A stretch of DNA of 64,000 nt from Euryodendron excelsum (taxonomy: Eukaryota > Streptophyta > Magnoliopsida > Ericales > Pentaphylacaceae), in contig CM065382.1 in NCBI GenBank assembly GCA_033060915.1, positions 3,495,001 through 3,559,000 of the forward strand, read 5' to 3'. The notes beneath the pieces are model-generated. The model was not told the origin of the DNA. It did no database searches and saw nothing but the letters and a program-made list of their open reading frames with translations. Shown here in pieces: positions 53,915 to 64,000 of the stretch; the stretch's first letter is position 1; every line of letters begins with the position of its first letter. The position numbers and the translations under genes are program-made.

Positions 53915-55988
53915 TATAATGGGCAGTATTGGTTGCCACGCTTGGGCGATCTTTATTAGGCATGCAAAACAACGCTTTTGCCCTCGATGGAATGCGTTGT
54001 TCTTCGTAGGAATTAATGCCATCGCAAATGGAGTCTCCTTGCTCACGCCCCACGGGAGTTACTGATATCTCTTGCTATGCCATCCATATATGCGAAGATA
54101 CCCACCAGGTTTAGGTAACGGTAATCTTGATTCTTGTCTGGTTTCTTTGGTCATGGAGACAATTTCTTCCTTCGATTCTTCGAACGCCTAAATCTTTGTT
54201 TGTTAATATCCAGAATGTATTCTCGTTACGGGAGCCATAACGAATCCATCATAGATGAACATTGTTGTCTCACAGTTTGGGATTTCCACTCGATTAGCCT
54301 CCCTGAACTATTAATTTGTCCGAATAGCGTATACTGTTTATGATTTTCTTGTAGAACGCAGTGTCTCAGAAACGGTGACCCCATTGATTTTACAGCGTTG
54401 AGATAGAGGAATGGGCTGTAATGGAACAAGAAGTAGATGGGTTATGGTATCTATTCAGAAGAAAAGATCATATTTTCAAGGCAAGACCTAAAGAAATTTT
54501 TGTTTTACAAGCTTAAAAGCACACCCCTTTGCCTTTATTAAAGGTAAACAGTTGCAATTTACACAGAGACTTGCTTAATGGCTTAAGTTTGTTAATAATT
54601 TATAAATATTGATTGACTTTGTGAATTCACAGCTAGATGGTTTAAATAAACATATGGAATAGAATAATCGTATTATGCTGACTTTTTGGTGATTTAAGCC
54701 CTCGTAGGAGGGAAATTTCATGTATTAATAACTAGTTTCCCTGCAATGTATGTGTTTGTGCAAATTGAACTTACAATGCTTCCAACCATCTTTATGTTGT
54801 CTAATTCTCAGTTTGGCTGAACATTTAGGCTGAATTCAATCCAAAGTCTTTAGAAGCTTGTTTTGTGACATGCTCAAAACATTATTCAGTTTTTCACAAT
54901 TAGTTTTAAAGATATATTATGATTTATTGTGCCCAATGTTTATTGGCCTCTGTTTCAATTATTCTATCCAGGAGTTTTGGACATGTTTACAGCTTCTTCT
55001 TTATTGGTTACTGAGAATACCTTTTTTTTTGTTTTTGTTTTCTTGTTATAGTTTACTGTCGGATTAACAAATGTAGTAGTTGCATTATGGGTTGTGTGAT
55101 GTGTCTGTCTGCATTTCTTCATATCAGCCATTTACTGGATGGTGGGACTGCCGATGATTATGATAGAAAAATGGTTGTACAAGGAGGTCGGTTGTTTTTA
55201 ATTTTATTCTTTAGTGAATTAGTGGTTTGAGTTATTCCGTTCTTGCAAATCTGTATCTCATATTGGTAGAATACCTGCATGTTAGTGATTAATTCTGCAT
55301 CTCCATCTTGTCTTCTGTATTTTTGTATTTTTCTTTGGTTGGGAAGCCGGAATCGAAGCATGGGTCGTACACACATTTGCAGTAAAAGTGTTCTAAGTTT
55401 GCTTCCCTTCCTTTGCTAATTACAAAAGCATATTTTTTAATTCTTGAGAGACAATTGCATATTAGCATGATTTACGTCTTTGCCGCTTTGATAATTCTCA
55501 TCATTTTTTTCTCCTATGATTTTAGCTTTTCTTCTCATGCAAGATATTTGTTTGGTTCTCTCTTGCTTCATTCATAGTATGATGTCTACATTGGAAAATG
55601 CTTCAACCTTCAGATATAACTATGTCAGTTACAATATTAAAAATTTGTAGTTGTAAGATACAAATATTGGATTTACTGTTTTTGCATTAATACTGTTTTT
55701 GTGCAATTCATAACTTTTATTTGGATTGAGTAATGACAGGTTATACTGGTCTCCATGACGTTATGTATTCATGGGAAAAAGAATAAAAAAAAAAACCTAA
55801 AACAAAATATAGAAAAGCAAATCAGAAAAAAAAAAAAAAACTCAAAGATAACTTGGTGCAAAAATTTGACAACTTCCTTCAACTTTTGACCCTTCATTTT
55901 ACTTGTACAACTTGCTACTAAACATCTAATCAAGAATAATCCCCCAAAAGACAGGAAGAAAAATAGGTCAATGGAAATAACAATTTAT
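53915..55988. other. intergenic DNA, possible gene remnants
   Basis: No complete gene recognised. A short exon-like piece after an AG at about 55127 reads HLLDGGTADDYDRKMVVQ, which looks like real protein but I cannot name it. 53940-54480 has moderate coding character with frame breaks. Confidence 0.4.
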
Positions 55989-56110
55989 TGTTGTGAGGTC
56001 ATTGCACACCTCATGGTGGATGAGCCACCTCAAATTCGATTGGAAGGTCAAGTCTTGCGCCCCATTTTGAATGCTTATAAATAGCAGTATGGCTGATGGT
56101 TTTGATAACA

Positions 56111-56178
<68 letters not shown>

Positions 56179-56395
56179 AGAGGGAAAATAGAATGAAGAG
56201 AAATATAGGTAAGTTTTCATGTTGTATTCCTTTTGGTTCTATAGTATTAATAAAGTTTTGGGTGATCCAGAAGATCTAGCCCTAATTGTTTTAGAAGAAC
56301 TCATATGATAAATATTTAACAGTTTTTTAAGAACTATTCACTATATTTTATGTTGAGTTATTTTATCTGTTTTATATGCCTTTAGTTTTATAACA
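55989..56395 (+). repeat. 5' LTR of copia derivative
   Basis: Contains TATAAATA at 56076-56083 and a GA tract at 56114-56174 just downstream, at the expected start of the transcript. Confidence 0.93.
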
Positions 56396-56409
56396 CGTTA
56401 TTAGCACGA
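56396..56409 (+). other. copia primer binding site, tRNA-Ile anticodon type
   Basis: CGTTATTAGCACGA directly follows the 5' LTR and is the exact complement of the anticodon stem-loop of plant tRNA-Ile(AAU) as I recall it (TCGTGCTAATAACG). Confidence 0.6.
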
Positions 56410-56643
56410 TACTATAAGTGCTTTGTATTCTTCTTTACATTAGGAAGGTACTACATTTTATGTGTAATTTATTTTCATTTTGAATTCTTTACTGTTCACT
56501 TAATTCGCATGAATAGTATGAACAATAGTTCAATTATTGAGATGAATAGTATTTATTTCAAAATTTTGTTGCTTCATTTCTCTCAAATCTTGCATTTTTT
56601 AAAGCTCTAGAAGAGCGGTAATATCAATGTCTAGTAGATATAT

Positions 56644-56727
56644 TCAAGTAACAATTTGACGAATGTATTTACTAAAACACTACCAACGGAGTTTAAGAAA
56701 CTATCTAATTCATACCAGAAGTATGAA
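56644..56727 (+). pseudogene. C-terminal end of copia RNase H
   Basis: SSNNLTNVFTKTLPTEFKKL corresponds to the conserved NLADLFTKALPTxxFxKL end of Ty1/copia polyproteins; what precedes it is deleted. Confidence 0.8.
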
Positions 56728-56962
56728 TGAGGGGGAGTTGCGTACTGTATTCTTTTCCCTTCGCCAATGGTTTTTTCCACAGGATTTTTCTTCGCAAGGT
56801 TTTAATGAGGCAATTTTAACACACCATACTAAGTTATTTTACACAATATCACTGTACTCTTTTTCTTTCGTTAAGATTTTTTCTCATTGGGTTTCCCTAG
56901 CGAGGTTTTAATGAGGCAGTTTTAACATATCCTAATATGTATTGCGGTTATCCAAGGGGTAG

Positions 56963-57425
<463 letters not shown>

Positions 57426-57430
57426 TTTAT

Positions 57431-58051
57431 CTTATTATGGTTCATCAATAGGATAGTACATAGAAGTTAAACTTTATAAAATGTGGCTGACAAGCTGTTT
57501 TTACCATGATTACAACTAAAAAAGAGATTGGATGGATTACAAAAATATCACCATTCTCCCTATCAGTATCTCTCACCGCACAGTGTAGGGCTTTTCTTCC
57601 CTTTGTTTGTTGCAAGGCACAATCTCTTGTCTAGGCCAATCATTTCCATGCATCATCAACTTCCTTAGCCTCTTTTCTTTTGTTTCTTGCTTGGTCTTAT
57701 CAATGCAGAAGACAGTGTAATAAATAGTTTTGAGCTTGTTTGAAGTTATAACCCCAACAACCGCCACCCAAAAAAAAAAAACAAAAACAAAAACAAAAGA
57801 CGTTAATTGCATTCATAAGGATGAAAGTTGTGGTGAACTCCTTGACCCACATGGAAAAAAACATATTGACATCCATGACAAGACCAACAAAATGATATGC
57901 AATTCAATTTCGCTACCCAAGCCACTACTTGGGGTCAAAAGCACAAAATCCTTCTCCATTAAATTCTTGTTCCTAGGGATTTGGCTAACCACGACCCTTG
58001 GATTTAATTTTGTATAAGATCATTGTCTCGATTTTGCTACTTTCTCACTTA
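57431..58051. other. intergenic DNA
   Basis: Nothing recognised. Confidence 0.4.
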
Positions 58052-58673
58052 GGCTATGTCTGGTACAATGGAATGAAATGGAATGCTCATTCTCATTCTC
58101 TTGTTTGTTTCCACAAAAAATGAGAATGACCATTCCGTCCCACAGAGGAGGGAATGACCATTTCCACTTTTTTGCACTCCACGATAGAATAGGAGAGAGA
58201 TAGAAGAATAGGAGAGAATAGGCCACCACTTACCACCATTTACTGTTGTCATCACCACCGCCACTCCCAACCACCGACCTTCACCACACAATGCCACCAT
58301 CCACCCGTCGCCCACTGCCACCATCATCACTCACCGCCACTAGTCATGAGCCATCTTTACCACACAATGCCACCATCCGCTCATAGCCCATTGTCACCAC
58401 CACCATCCAGTGCCACCATGCACCACTGATTTTCACCACACTGCTACTACCACCATCCATCCACCCACCCACCCACCAACACCACCATTGCTCGCCTCCC
58501 CTTGCGACCCAGCACCACCACCACTCACTACTGTCCTCCACTCCCACCACCGCCACTTTGCACTCAATGCCACCATGACCCATCCTCCACCACTCACTCC
58601 CCAACGCTACCTCCATCACCGCCACTGCTCACGTCATTTCATTTCAGCAACATAACTAGTGTAACCAAACATG
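58052..58673. mobile_element. MITE-like element with CCACCA-rich core
   Basis: Left end GGCTATGTCTGGTACAATGG and right end (inverted) CCCATGTTTGGTTACACTAG are imperfect inverted repeats, each followed by GGAATG words. The core (58230-58630) is low-complexity CCACCA/CACCAC. No target duplication seen. Confidence 0.4.
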
Positions 58674-59126
58674 GGAATGGTCATTCCAGTCCCACGCAAG
58701 GAACAAAATTTTCATTTGTTTCTACTGAAACGGCCGAAATATTTCCGTTTCTTAAGGAATTGAAACGAAATATTAGTGGAATAACGAAACACTATTATTA
58801 CAATCAAAACACACTTAAATATAGAAAAATGCACCAAAGCACAATGATATATACCTAAACAATAAGTTGTATTAACCCGAATTAAATTTTTTTATAAAAG
58901 GTGTACAGTTTTTATACAAAAGATTGTATTTTATTATTTTGATATTTGTCATTTTTGAAATGTTTCCGAAACATTTCTGTATTTTTTCGTTTCCGAGCCA
59001 ACCGAAACGACCCCTCCAAACGAAATTTTGATCCTTGGACTCTCACATCATTCTATGTTGGCAATCAAATAGTGGAATGAGAATGATTATTTCATTCCAT
59101 TCCGTTCTTGTGTATCAACCGTAGAT
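58674..59126. other. intergenic DNA, repeat-derived
   Basis: GGAATG/CATTCC words recur up to about 59105, suggesting more MITE fragments. No gene. Confidence 0.4.
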
Positions 59127-59340
59127 TAGGGCCTTATCTTTCCTTGTAGGTGGTCCAAGCGTCACGACGGAGGGTTGACAACAACTGCAGAGGAACACCC
59201 AACACAACTCTGTTTCTAAGACTTGAAAACCCTCAGTTATCTCAAAGATTAATTTGAATTGACGAGGATTATACAGGCTCGTCATGCTTAGGGCCTTATC
59301 TTTCCGTGTAGGTGGTCCAAGCATCGTGATGGAGGGTTGA
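59127..59340. repeat. 52-bp direct repeat pair
   Basis: TAGGGCCTTATCTTTCC at 59127-59178 recurs at 59289-59340 with few changes; the second copy lies in the loop of the inverted repeat. Confidence 0.9.
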
Positions 59341-59443
59341 TTGTTGATAGCCTGCATAATCCTTGTTAATTCACATTAATCTTTGAGATAGCTGAGGATT
59401 TTCAAGTCTTAGAAACAGGGATGTGTTGGGGTTTCCCTTGCAG
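59185..59443. repeat. 94-bp inverted repeat derived from the ACA 3' end
   Basis: Arm 59185-59278 and arm 59350-59443 are inverted copies, about 82 of 94 positions identical by eye, with a 20-base perfect run (CTGTTTCTAAGACTTGAAAA). Loop 71 bases. The CCTCAG(T/C)TATCTCAAAG part of both arms resembles the last coding bases of the adjacent Ca2+-ATPase gene. Confidence 0.9.
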
Positions 59444-59461
59444 TCTTCGTCAATTTGGATC

Positions 59462-62400
59462 TCAACCTCTGAGATAACTGAGGAATGGTTTCTTTGCAAC
59501 AGGTATGAACTTCACTAACCAACCAAGTGGCCATGATATAGCTGCGATTGCAGTGCAAGCCACCCATTGCCACCAATTCAATCTCTCTGTATCTGCAAAT
59601 TTCTTCAGGAACTCAACCATCACAATCTGCATAATAACAGTTATTCCAACAATCCCAAGAAACAATCTGTTCTTATGAAGACCTGTGAATACATTCTTCT
59701 TCTCCATCTTCCTTGAATTGAATTCATTGAAAACTTGGCAGAGTACAAAAATATTGAAGATTAGAGTATTCTTTACTGCCTCACTCACGTTAAAGATTGA
59801 CTTGCCTGTGAACTGTAAGGTCAAGAGGATGGCTATCTGGTATAGAGCTTGTGCCAAAAGATTTCTCCACATAATGTTTGTTATGAGGGGTTCGGTCCTA
59901 CCCACAGGCAGCCTGTGCATCAGCTCATCAGTTGGCCTCTCAGTAGCAAGGGCCAGGGCACCCAAAGTATCCATGATGAGGTTTACCCACAACAATTGGA
60001 CTGTTGTTAGGGGAACTGCACCGGCAGAAACTGCTGCAATGAAGTTGATTACAAGAGCTGCAACATTCACGGTAAGTTGAAATTGGATAAATTTTTGGAT
60101 ATTGTTGTAAACACATCGCCCCCACCTCAAAACTGTGGCCACAGAGGCGAAATCATCATCCAAGATGACAATATCTGAGCTCTCTTTGGCCACCTCGGTG
60201 CCTTGGATTCCCATGGAAAGTCCTACATCAGCTTCTTTCAATGCAGGTGCATCATTTGTACCGTCTCCAGTTACGGCAACCACATGACCTTTCTGTTTCA
60301 AGCATTGTACCATGAGAAGCTTGTCAAAGGGGGATGATCTTGCCATAACACGGATGTGATTGACCTTCTGCATCCTCTCTTCAAGTGTGTACTTCCGGAA
60401 CTCAACACCTTCCACCACTTCTCCACTGTTAACTTGTTGATCAGGTCCAAGTATTCCACATTCTGTGGCTATAGCTTTTGCTGTGAATACATTGTCTCCA
60501 GTGATCATTTTGATGTTGACTCCTGCAGATCTGCAAACTTGAATGGCTCTCTTTGCCCCTGGTCTACACGGATCCTTCAGTCCAACTATCCCCAGCAAGG
60601 TCAGTCCCTCGTCTTTTAGCTTTTGGCGTGTTTTTCCATCTTCAACATATTGCATTTCTTCCTCTGGAACTTGCTTGTGAGCAAAAGCGATGCATCGGAG
60701 GCTACTGGCTGCCATTCCTTGGATTATCTTCTCGAATTGCTTCCTTCCTTCTCCATCTATTGGCTTTATATTTCCGGTATTCTGATAATAATTTGAACAC
60801 ATTGCTAGTACCATCTCAGCGGCACCTTTCCAGTGCACATGAACCGTGTCATCAGCCTTCTTCCTCACTGAAACTCCGCTTCTTTTCTTCTCTGAATTAA
60901 AGGTTTCAACATGACGAATGGTTGAACTTTGCTTCAATCTCTCCATATCCATTCCTAGTTCCACGACTGCCCAAGTGAGAATTGCTTTTTCCGTTGGACT
61001 GCCAGAAAACTCAGGTATAGACCCTGAAAGTACTGGTTTGTAAACACTACCAGTGGTGTTCAAACCAACTCCTTGGTGGAACAGTTCAAGAACTTCCGGG
61101 GCAATTACTTCGGAAGATATTTCTTCCATCTCTTCTTGACCAAGCCAGAATTTGGCGACTTTCATTTGATTCATCGTTAATGTTCCAGTTTTGTCAGTGC
61201 AGATAACTGTGGCCGACCCCATGGTCTCACAAGCTGAAAGCTTCCTCACCATTGCCTGATCGGCCATCATTCTCTTCATGGAGTAAGCAAGTGTGAGCGT
61301 GACTGCCAACGGCAAACCTTCTGGAATGGCAACTACCACGATAGTAACGGCAGCAGCAACAATACTCACGACAGAATTGAACACATAATTTATTTCTGTT
61401 CTGCCGGCGTTAAACTCCTGATTGCCATACTCATCTTCCGTGTTTCCGGTGAAGTAACGAATTAGCAGAACCACAAGAACTAGAAAAGCAACAGCAAGCC
61501 CTACCTTCCCGATAGATGAGGTGAGTTTGTCAAGCCGAGCTTGTAATGGTGTTTGCTCGTTGGAATTGCGTGCTATCGAGCTCATCATCTTCCCCCAGGC
61601 GGTGTTTATTCCCACCGATGTCACAACCATCCGAGCATACCCATCAGCTACTTTCGAGCCAGAAAGCAAGAATGGGTTCTGTATGGCATCAACTTCCACG
61701 TATTCGCTCTCTCCAGTCATGCTCGACTCGTCGACTTGCAAAGAATGTCCCCTCAGGAACAGCCCATCAGCAGGAATTTGATCCCCAATTGTCAGAAACA
61801 CGACATCTCCAACCACAATGTCGAAGATAGAGATCTTTTGCCGCCTTCCATCTCTGGCGACATCGATTTTTATGTTGTTACTTATTTTCGACAGCTTGTC
61901 GAACTGTCTCTCCTGTCTGAAGTTACTAAGTGCAGTTACAGCAACAACTAGAAAGACAGCTACAAAAATACTGCCACCCTCGTACCAACCTTCTTGTGCG
62001 CCGTGTTCTTTGATGCCAAAGCCAAGAGAAAGGGCAGCGCAGCCCAGCAGGATGAAAATGGTGGTGTCCTTGAAAGCCTCCAGCATGAAAAAGACGAACC
62101 CTTTCGGGGGCGGCTTTTGGTAAGTGTTTGAACCGAACCTGCTCTGTCGCAGGCTGAGATCAGGATCATCGCCGTGGATTCCATCTTCAGGGTCAGTTTG
62201 AAGAGCCTTGGCTAAGCCCTTGACTCCTCCAAACCTGCGAAGCTCGTTCAAGTCTTTCTCCTTCACCATCTCAGTGAGTTTTGACTGATCGATGCTGGGG
62301 AAGCAAGAACAATCTATGTTTTCTATCGCAATTGATTGAATGACTTGAATAGTTTCATCAACATCATGAACTGGTTCAATATCAAGAATGGTGTAATCAT

Positions 62401-62665
62401 GGTTCCTTTTATTGGGTACAATCTCTCTTACGAGAGAGAGCATGGCTCGCGAAGAATATATTGCTGTGTAAGCTAGGCGCCATCGCTTCTGGGCTTTGGT
62501 GAAGTGGTTCCGGTTCTTGGGTGCAACCTCTCTGGCAAGAGAGAGCATGAAGAAGATGGCTCTGTAAGCCAGGCGCCATCGTTTTTGGGCTTTGGTGAAG
62601 GTGGTGGTGCTGATGCTATCCAGCAGAATGCCATAGTCGCAAGGTGAATGGAGTTGGGCTGACAT
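59462..62665 (-). CDS. ACA12: autoinhibited-type Ca2+-ATPase (P-type IIB), ACA12/ACA13-like, intronless
   Basis: One uninterrupted 1,067-codon frame. P-type ATPase motifs: TGES (317-320), PEGLP in TM4 (448-452), phosphorylated Asp491 in DKTGTLT, Lys613 in the nucleotide-binding WKGA, TGDGTND (799-805), with the usual ten-membrane-segment pattern. It exports Ca2+ from the cytosol, by family at the plasma membrane. ACA12 and ACA13 of Arabidopsis are likewise intronless and stress-induced. The N terminus carries the calmodulin-binding autoinhibitory sequence twice (residues 23-54 and 55-89; KAQKRWRLAY in both), explaining the ~35 extra residues over the usual 1,017-1,033. Start chosen at 62665: the short pre-helix leader fits the family and a TATA box lies 110 bases upstream. 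Whether it is ACA12 or ACA13 cannot be decided here. Confidence 0.96.
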   Translation of the reverse strand: MSAQLHSPCDYGILLDSISTTTFTKAQKRWRLAYRAIFFMLSLAREVAPKNRNHFTKAQKRWRLAYTAIYSSRAMLSLVREIVPNKRNHDYTILDIEPVHDVDETIQVIQSIAIENIDCSCFPSIDQSKLTEMVKEKDLNELRRFGGVKGLAKALQTDPEDGIHGDDPDLSLRQSRFGSNTYQKPPPKGFVFFMLEAFKDTTIFILLGCAALSLGFGIKEHGAQEGWYEGGSIFVAVFLVVAVTALSNFRQERQFDKLSKISNNIKIDVARDGRRQKISIFDIVVGDVVFLTIGDQIPADGLFLRGHSLQVDESSMTGESEYVEVDAIQNPFLLSGSKVADGYARMVVTSVGINTAWGKMMSSIARNSNEQTPLQARLDKLTSSIGKVGLAVAFLVLVVLLIRYFTGNTEDEYGNQEFNAGRTEINYVFNSVVSIVAAAVTIVVVAIPEGLPLAVTLTLAYSMKRMMADQAMVRKLSACETMGSATVICTDKTGTLTMNQMKVAKFWLGQEEMEEISSEVIAPEVLELFHQGVGLNTTGSVYKPVLSGSIPEFSGSPTEKAILTWAVVELGMDMERLKQSSTIRHVETFNSEKKRSGVSVRKKADDTVHVHWKGAAEMVLAMCSNYYQNTGNIKPIDGEGRKQFEKIIQGMAASSLRCIAFAHKQVPEEEMQYVEDGKTRQKLKDEGLTLLGIVGLKDPCRPGAKRAIQVCRSAGVNIKMITGDNVFTAKAIATECGILGPDQQVNSGEVVEGVEFRKYTLEERMQKVNHIRVMARSSPFDKLLMVQCLKQKGHVVAVTGDGTNDAPALKEADVGLSMGIQGTEVAKESSDIVILDDDFASVATVLRWGRCVYNNIQKFIQFQLTVNVAALVINFIAAVSAGAVPLTTVQLLWVNLIMDTLGALALATERPTDELMHRLPVGRTEPLITNIMWRNLLAQALYQIAILLTLQFTGKSIFNVSEAVKNTLIFNIFVLCQVFNEFNSRKMEKKNVFTGLHKNRLFLGIVGITVIMQIVMVEFLKKFADTERLNWWQWVACTAIAAISWPLGWLVKFIPVAKKPFLSYLRG

Positions 62666-62773
62666 TCTTTCCTTCTAAAACTCACAGAGATGGTAAAAGC
62701 AAGAGCCTTGAATGGTTCTCAATGAGCTGCAGCAGGAAAGAACTTTCAGTCTGATACCCATACATTGCTACAC

Positions 62774-62782
62774 TATATATAA
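62774..62782 (-). promoter_or_regulatory. TATA box of the Ca2+-ATPase gene
   Basis: TATATATAG on the minus strand 109 bases before the ATG, giving a 5' UTR of about 80 bases. Confidence 0.65.
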
Positions 62783-64000
62783 TAGAAAATACGAGAAACA
62801 CGTTAAAATGATATGATAATGACATATTTACAATCGCGAAACCTCAATAGTGGGCTTTTTCTCTTCCAACACATGAATATAAATGAACCACATCATTTTA
62901 TGGGTGAGCTATACCACCAAAAAATGATGTGAGTCATACAGAATTTATAATCAGTGGTTAAACGAGTCTCAAAAGCAAAGCACCTATCGTGGATGGTGTA
63001 ATTTTTTTGAAAGAAGCATTGCTCAATTTTTATATATGCATTCTAGTTGTTTAGCAATTTACATTAAGGCGGCAATGAAGCTTGGTTGACTGCTTCCCAA
63101 GTACAGATTAGGAGGTCCGGCAAAGGCTTCAGAGGTTACCCAGAAAAGAAAGCAAACAGTTGCATACCTACACGACACCAGGGGATTCTTGGAGGAGCCG
63201 GCAAAAGAAATGGTCAATGGTTTTATAACTTTCTCTCTACTAGTTTAAACCTCAGATCCCAAACAATGGGAAAACAACGGAGTCATCAGCCGCGTATACG
63301 TAAATGGATTGCTCACATAGCTTAAGGATGTTGGCAAAAGAATATTTTTTTAAATCCAGTATGATTTTGTATTTTATATTTTACTGGGACACTTATACAG
63401 TATATTATTCGAAACTCACCGTACCGTACTGTAGATTTATCGCGTAATGGCAAAGGAAATGTGTTTTGAAGGCATTCTAACAAAACTTTTGTGTTCAAGA
63501 CATTGTTGTATTCATTTCAACAATGTTCAATAGTTTCTTTTGAATTTTATTATTCAGAAAATGTCTGGATCTAATAGTCTTCAATTTGATTTTTGTTTCA
63601 TCCTGAATTCGGGTGTTACATTTTAATAGGTCTACACTGCCGTACTTCACAATTCGCATAGGATAATCACAACGGGTGACTGTCCTCGTTTTAAGCATGA
63701 AACTATAAGTTCAATTTTTGTTTATGCCCTTTTGTGATCAACAGAGAGCCAGGATCTCACCCTTAGGGGGGGCCAAAATTAAAAAATTACACAACTAATA
63801 TAAATTATTGAATGCTCATAATTTACAAGTACTAGACATGCTAAGATTAAATATTAAATTAACGCATAAACTATAAAGTTGGTATCTATTAGCCTTCACA
63901 AAATATAAATGAAAGATAAGTTGCAAAATAATTATTTTTTGGTATATCTTAGCTTAATCATCTATCAAAGTAAAACTCAATGTTTTTTCAAGTCTCGCAA
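62783..64000. other. Ca2+-ATPase promoter region and intergenic DNA
   Basis: No gene recognised. From about 63745 the stretch GAGCCAGGATCTCACCC...GGGGGGGCC looks repeat-derived, but I cannot assign it. Confidence 0.4.

Noticed and set aside
55127..55190. Exon-like piece HLLDGGTADDYDRKMVVQ
   Set aside because: Looks like real protein after a splice-type AG, but I cannot name the family and find no neighbouring exons.
58410..58858. His/Pro/Thr-rich open frames
   Set aside because: They are by-products of CCACCA low-complexity DNA and occur in several frames at once.

Overview
This is nuclear DNA of a flowering plant, almost certainly a eudicot. The evidence is spliced genes of plant-specific families (a BEACH-WD40 SPIRRIG-like gene, SEC24A, a TSJT1/DUF3700 gene, an ACA12/13-type Ca2+ pump), two MIR167 genes, a plant tRNA-Glu gene, many (GA)n/(CT)n and AT-rich tracts, hAT-type MITEs, Ty3/gypsy (Tat-like) and Ty1/copia elements, and an endogenous plant pararetrovirus. 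I cannot name the species.

Layout. 1-6218 (+) is the 3' part of a SPIRRIG-type BEACH gene in five exons. 7747-7818 (-) is tRNA-Glu(UUC). 7933-8390 (+) is a short decayed PPR gene. 9078-11180 (+) is a four-exon TSJT1/aluminium-induced-like gene with a broken splice donor (ATAAGT) and an in-frame stop. 15941-16042 and 19757-19836 (+) are two MIR167 hairpins 3.8 kb apart; the first has a clear TATA box upstream. 22512-34085 (-) is a complete twelve-exon SEC24A gene (1,037 codons), with one U12-type intron, one GC-AG intron, a hAT MITE and a TRIM-like LTR in its introns.

From about 37 to 57.4 kb the DNA is mostly mobile. 37313-43253 (-) is a partial endogenous caulimovirid (rear ORF, intergenic promoter with tRNA-Met primer site, movement protein, capsid/protease, start of reverse transcriptase). 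It sits inside an AT-rich MITE and is flanked by a 72-bp direct repeat. 44115-53914 (-) is an old full-length Tat-like Ty3/gypsy element with a gene-like antisense ORF and a four-unit tandem repeat. 55989-57425 (+) is a small copia deletion derivative with perfect TTTAT target duplications and a long GA tract in each LTR.

59462-62665 (-) is an intact intronless autoinhibited-type Ca2+-ATPase whose N-terminal calmodulin-binding helix is tandemly duplicated. Immediately beyond its stop codon lies a 94-bp inverted repeat whose arms resemble the last coding bases of the same gene, the structure expected of a young hairpin-RNA (proto-MIRNA) locus.

Functionally the intact genes are independent housekeeping or regulatory loci: membrane trafficking (BEACH, SEC24), auxin-response control (miR167 against ARF6/ARF8), Ca2+ export and translation. 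No operon-like cooperation is expected. The most unusual signals are the ACA inverted duplication, the doubled calmodulin-binding domain, the pararetrovirus integration structure and the unusual introns.
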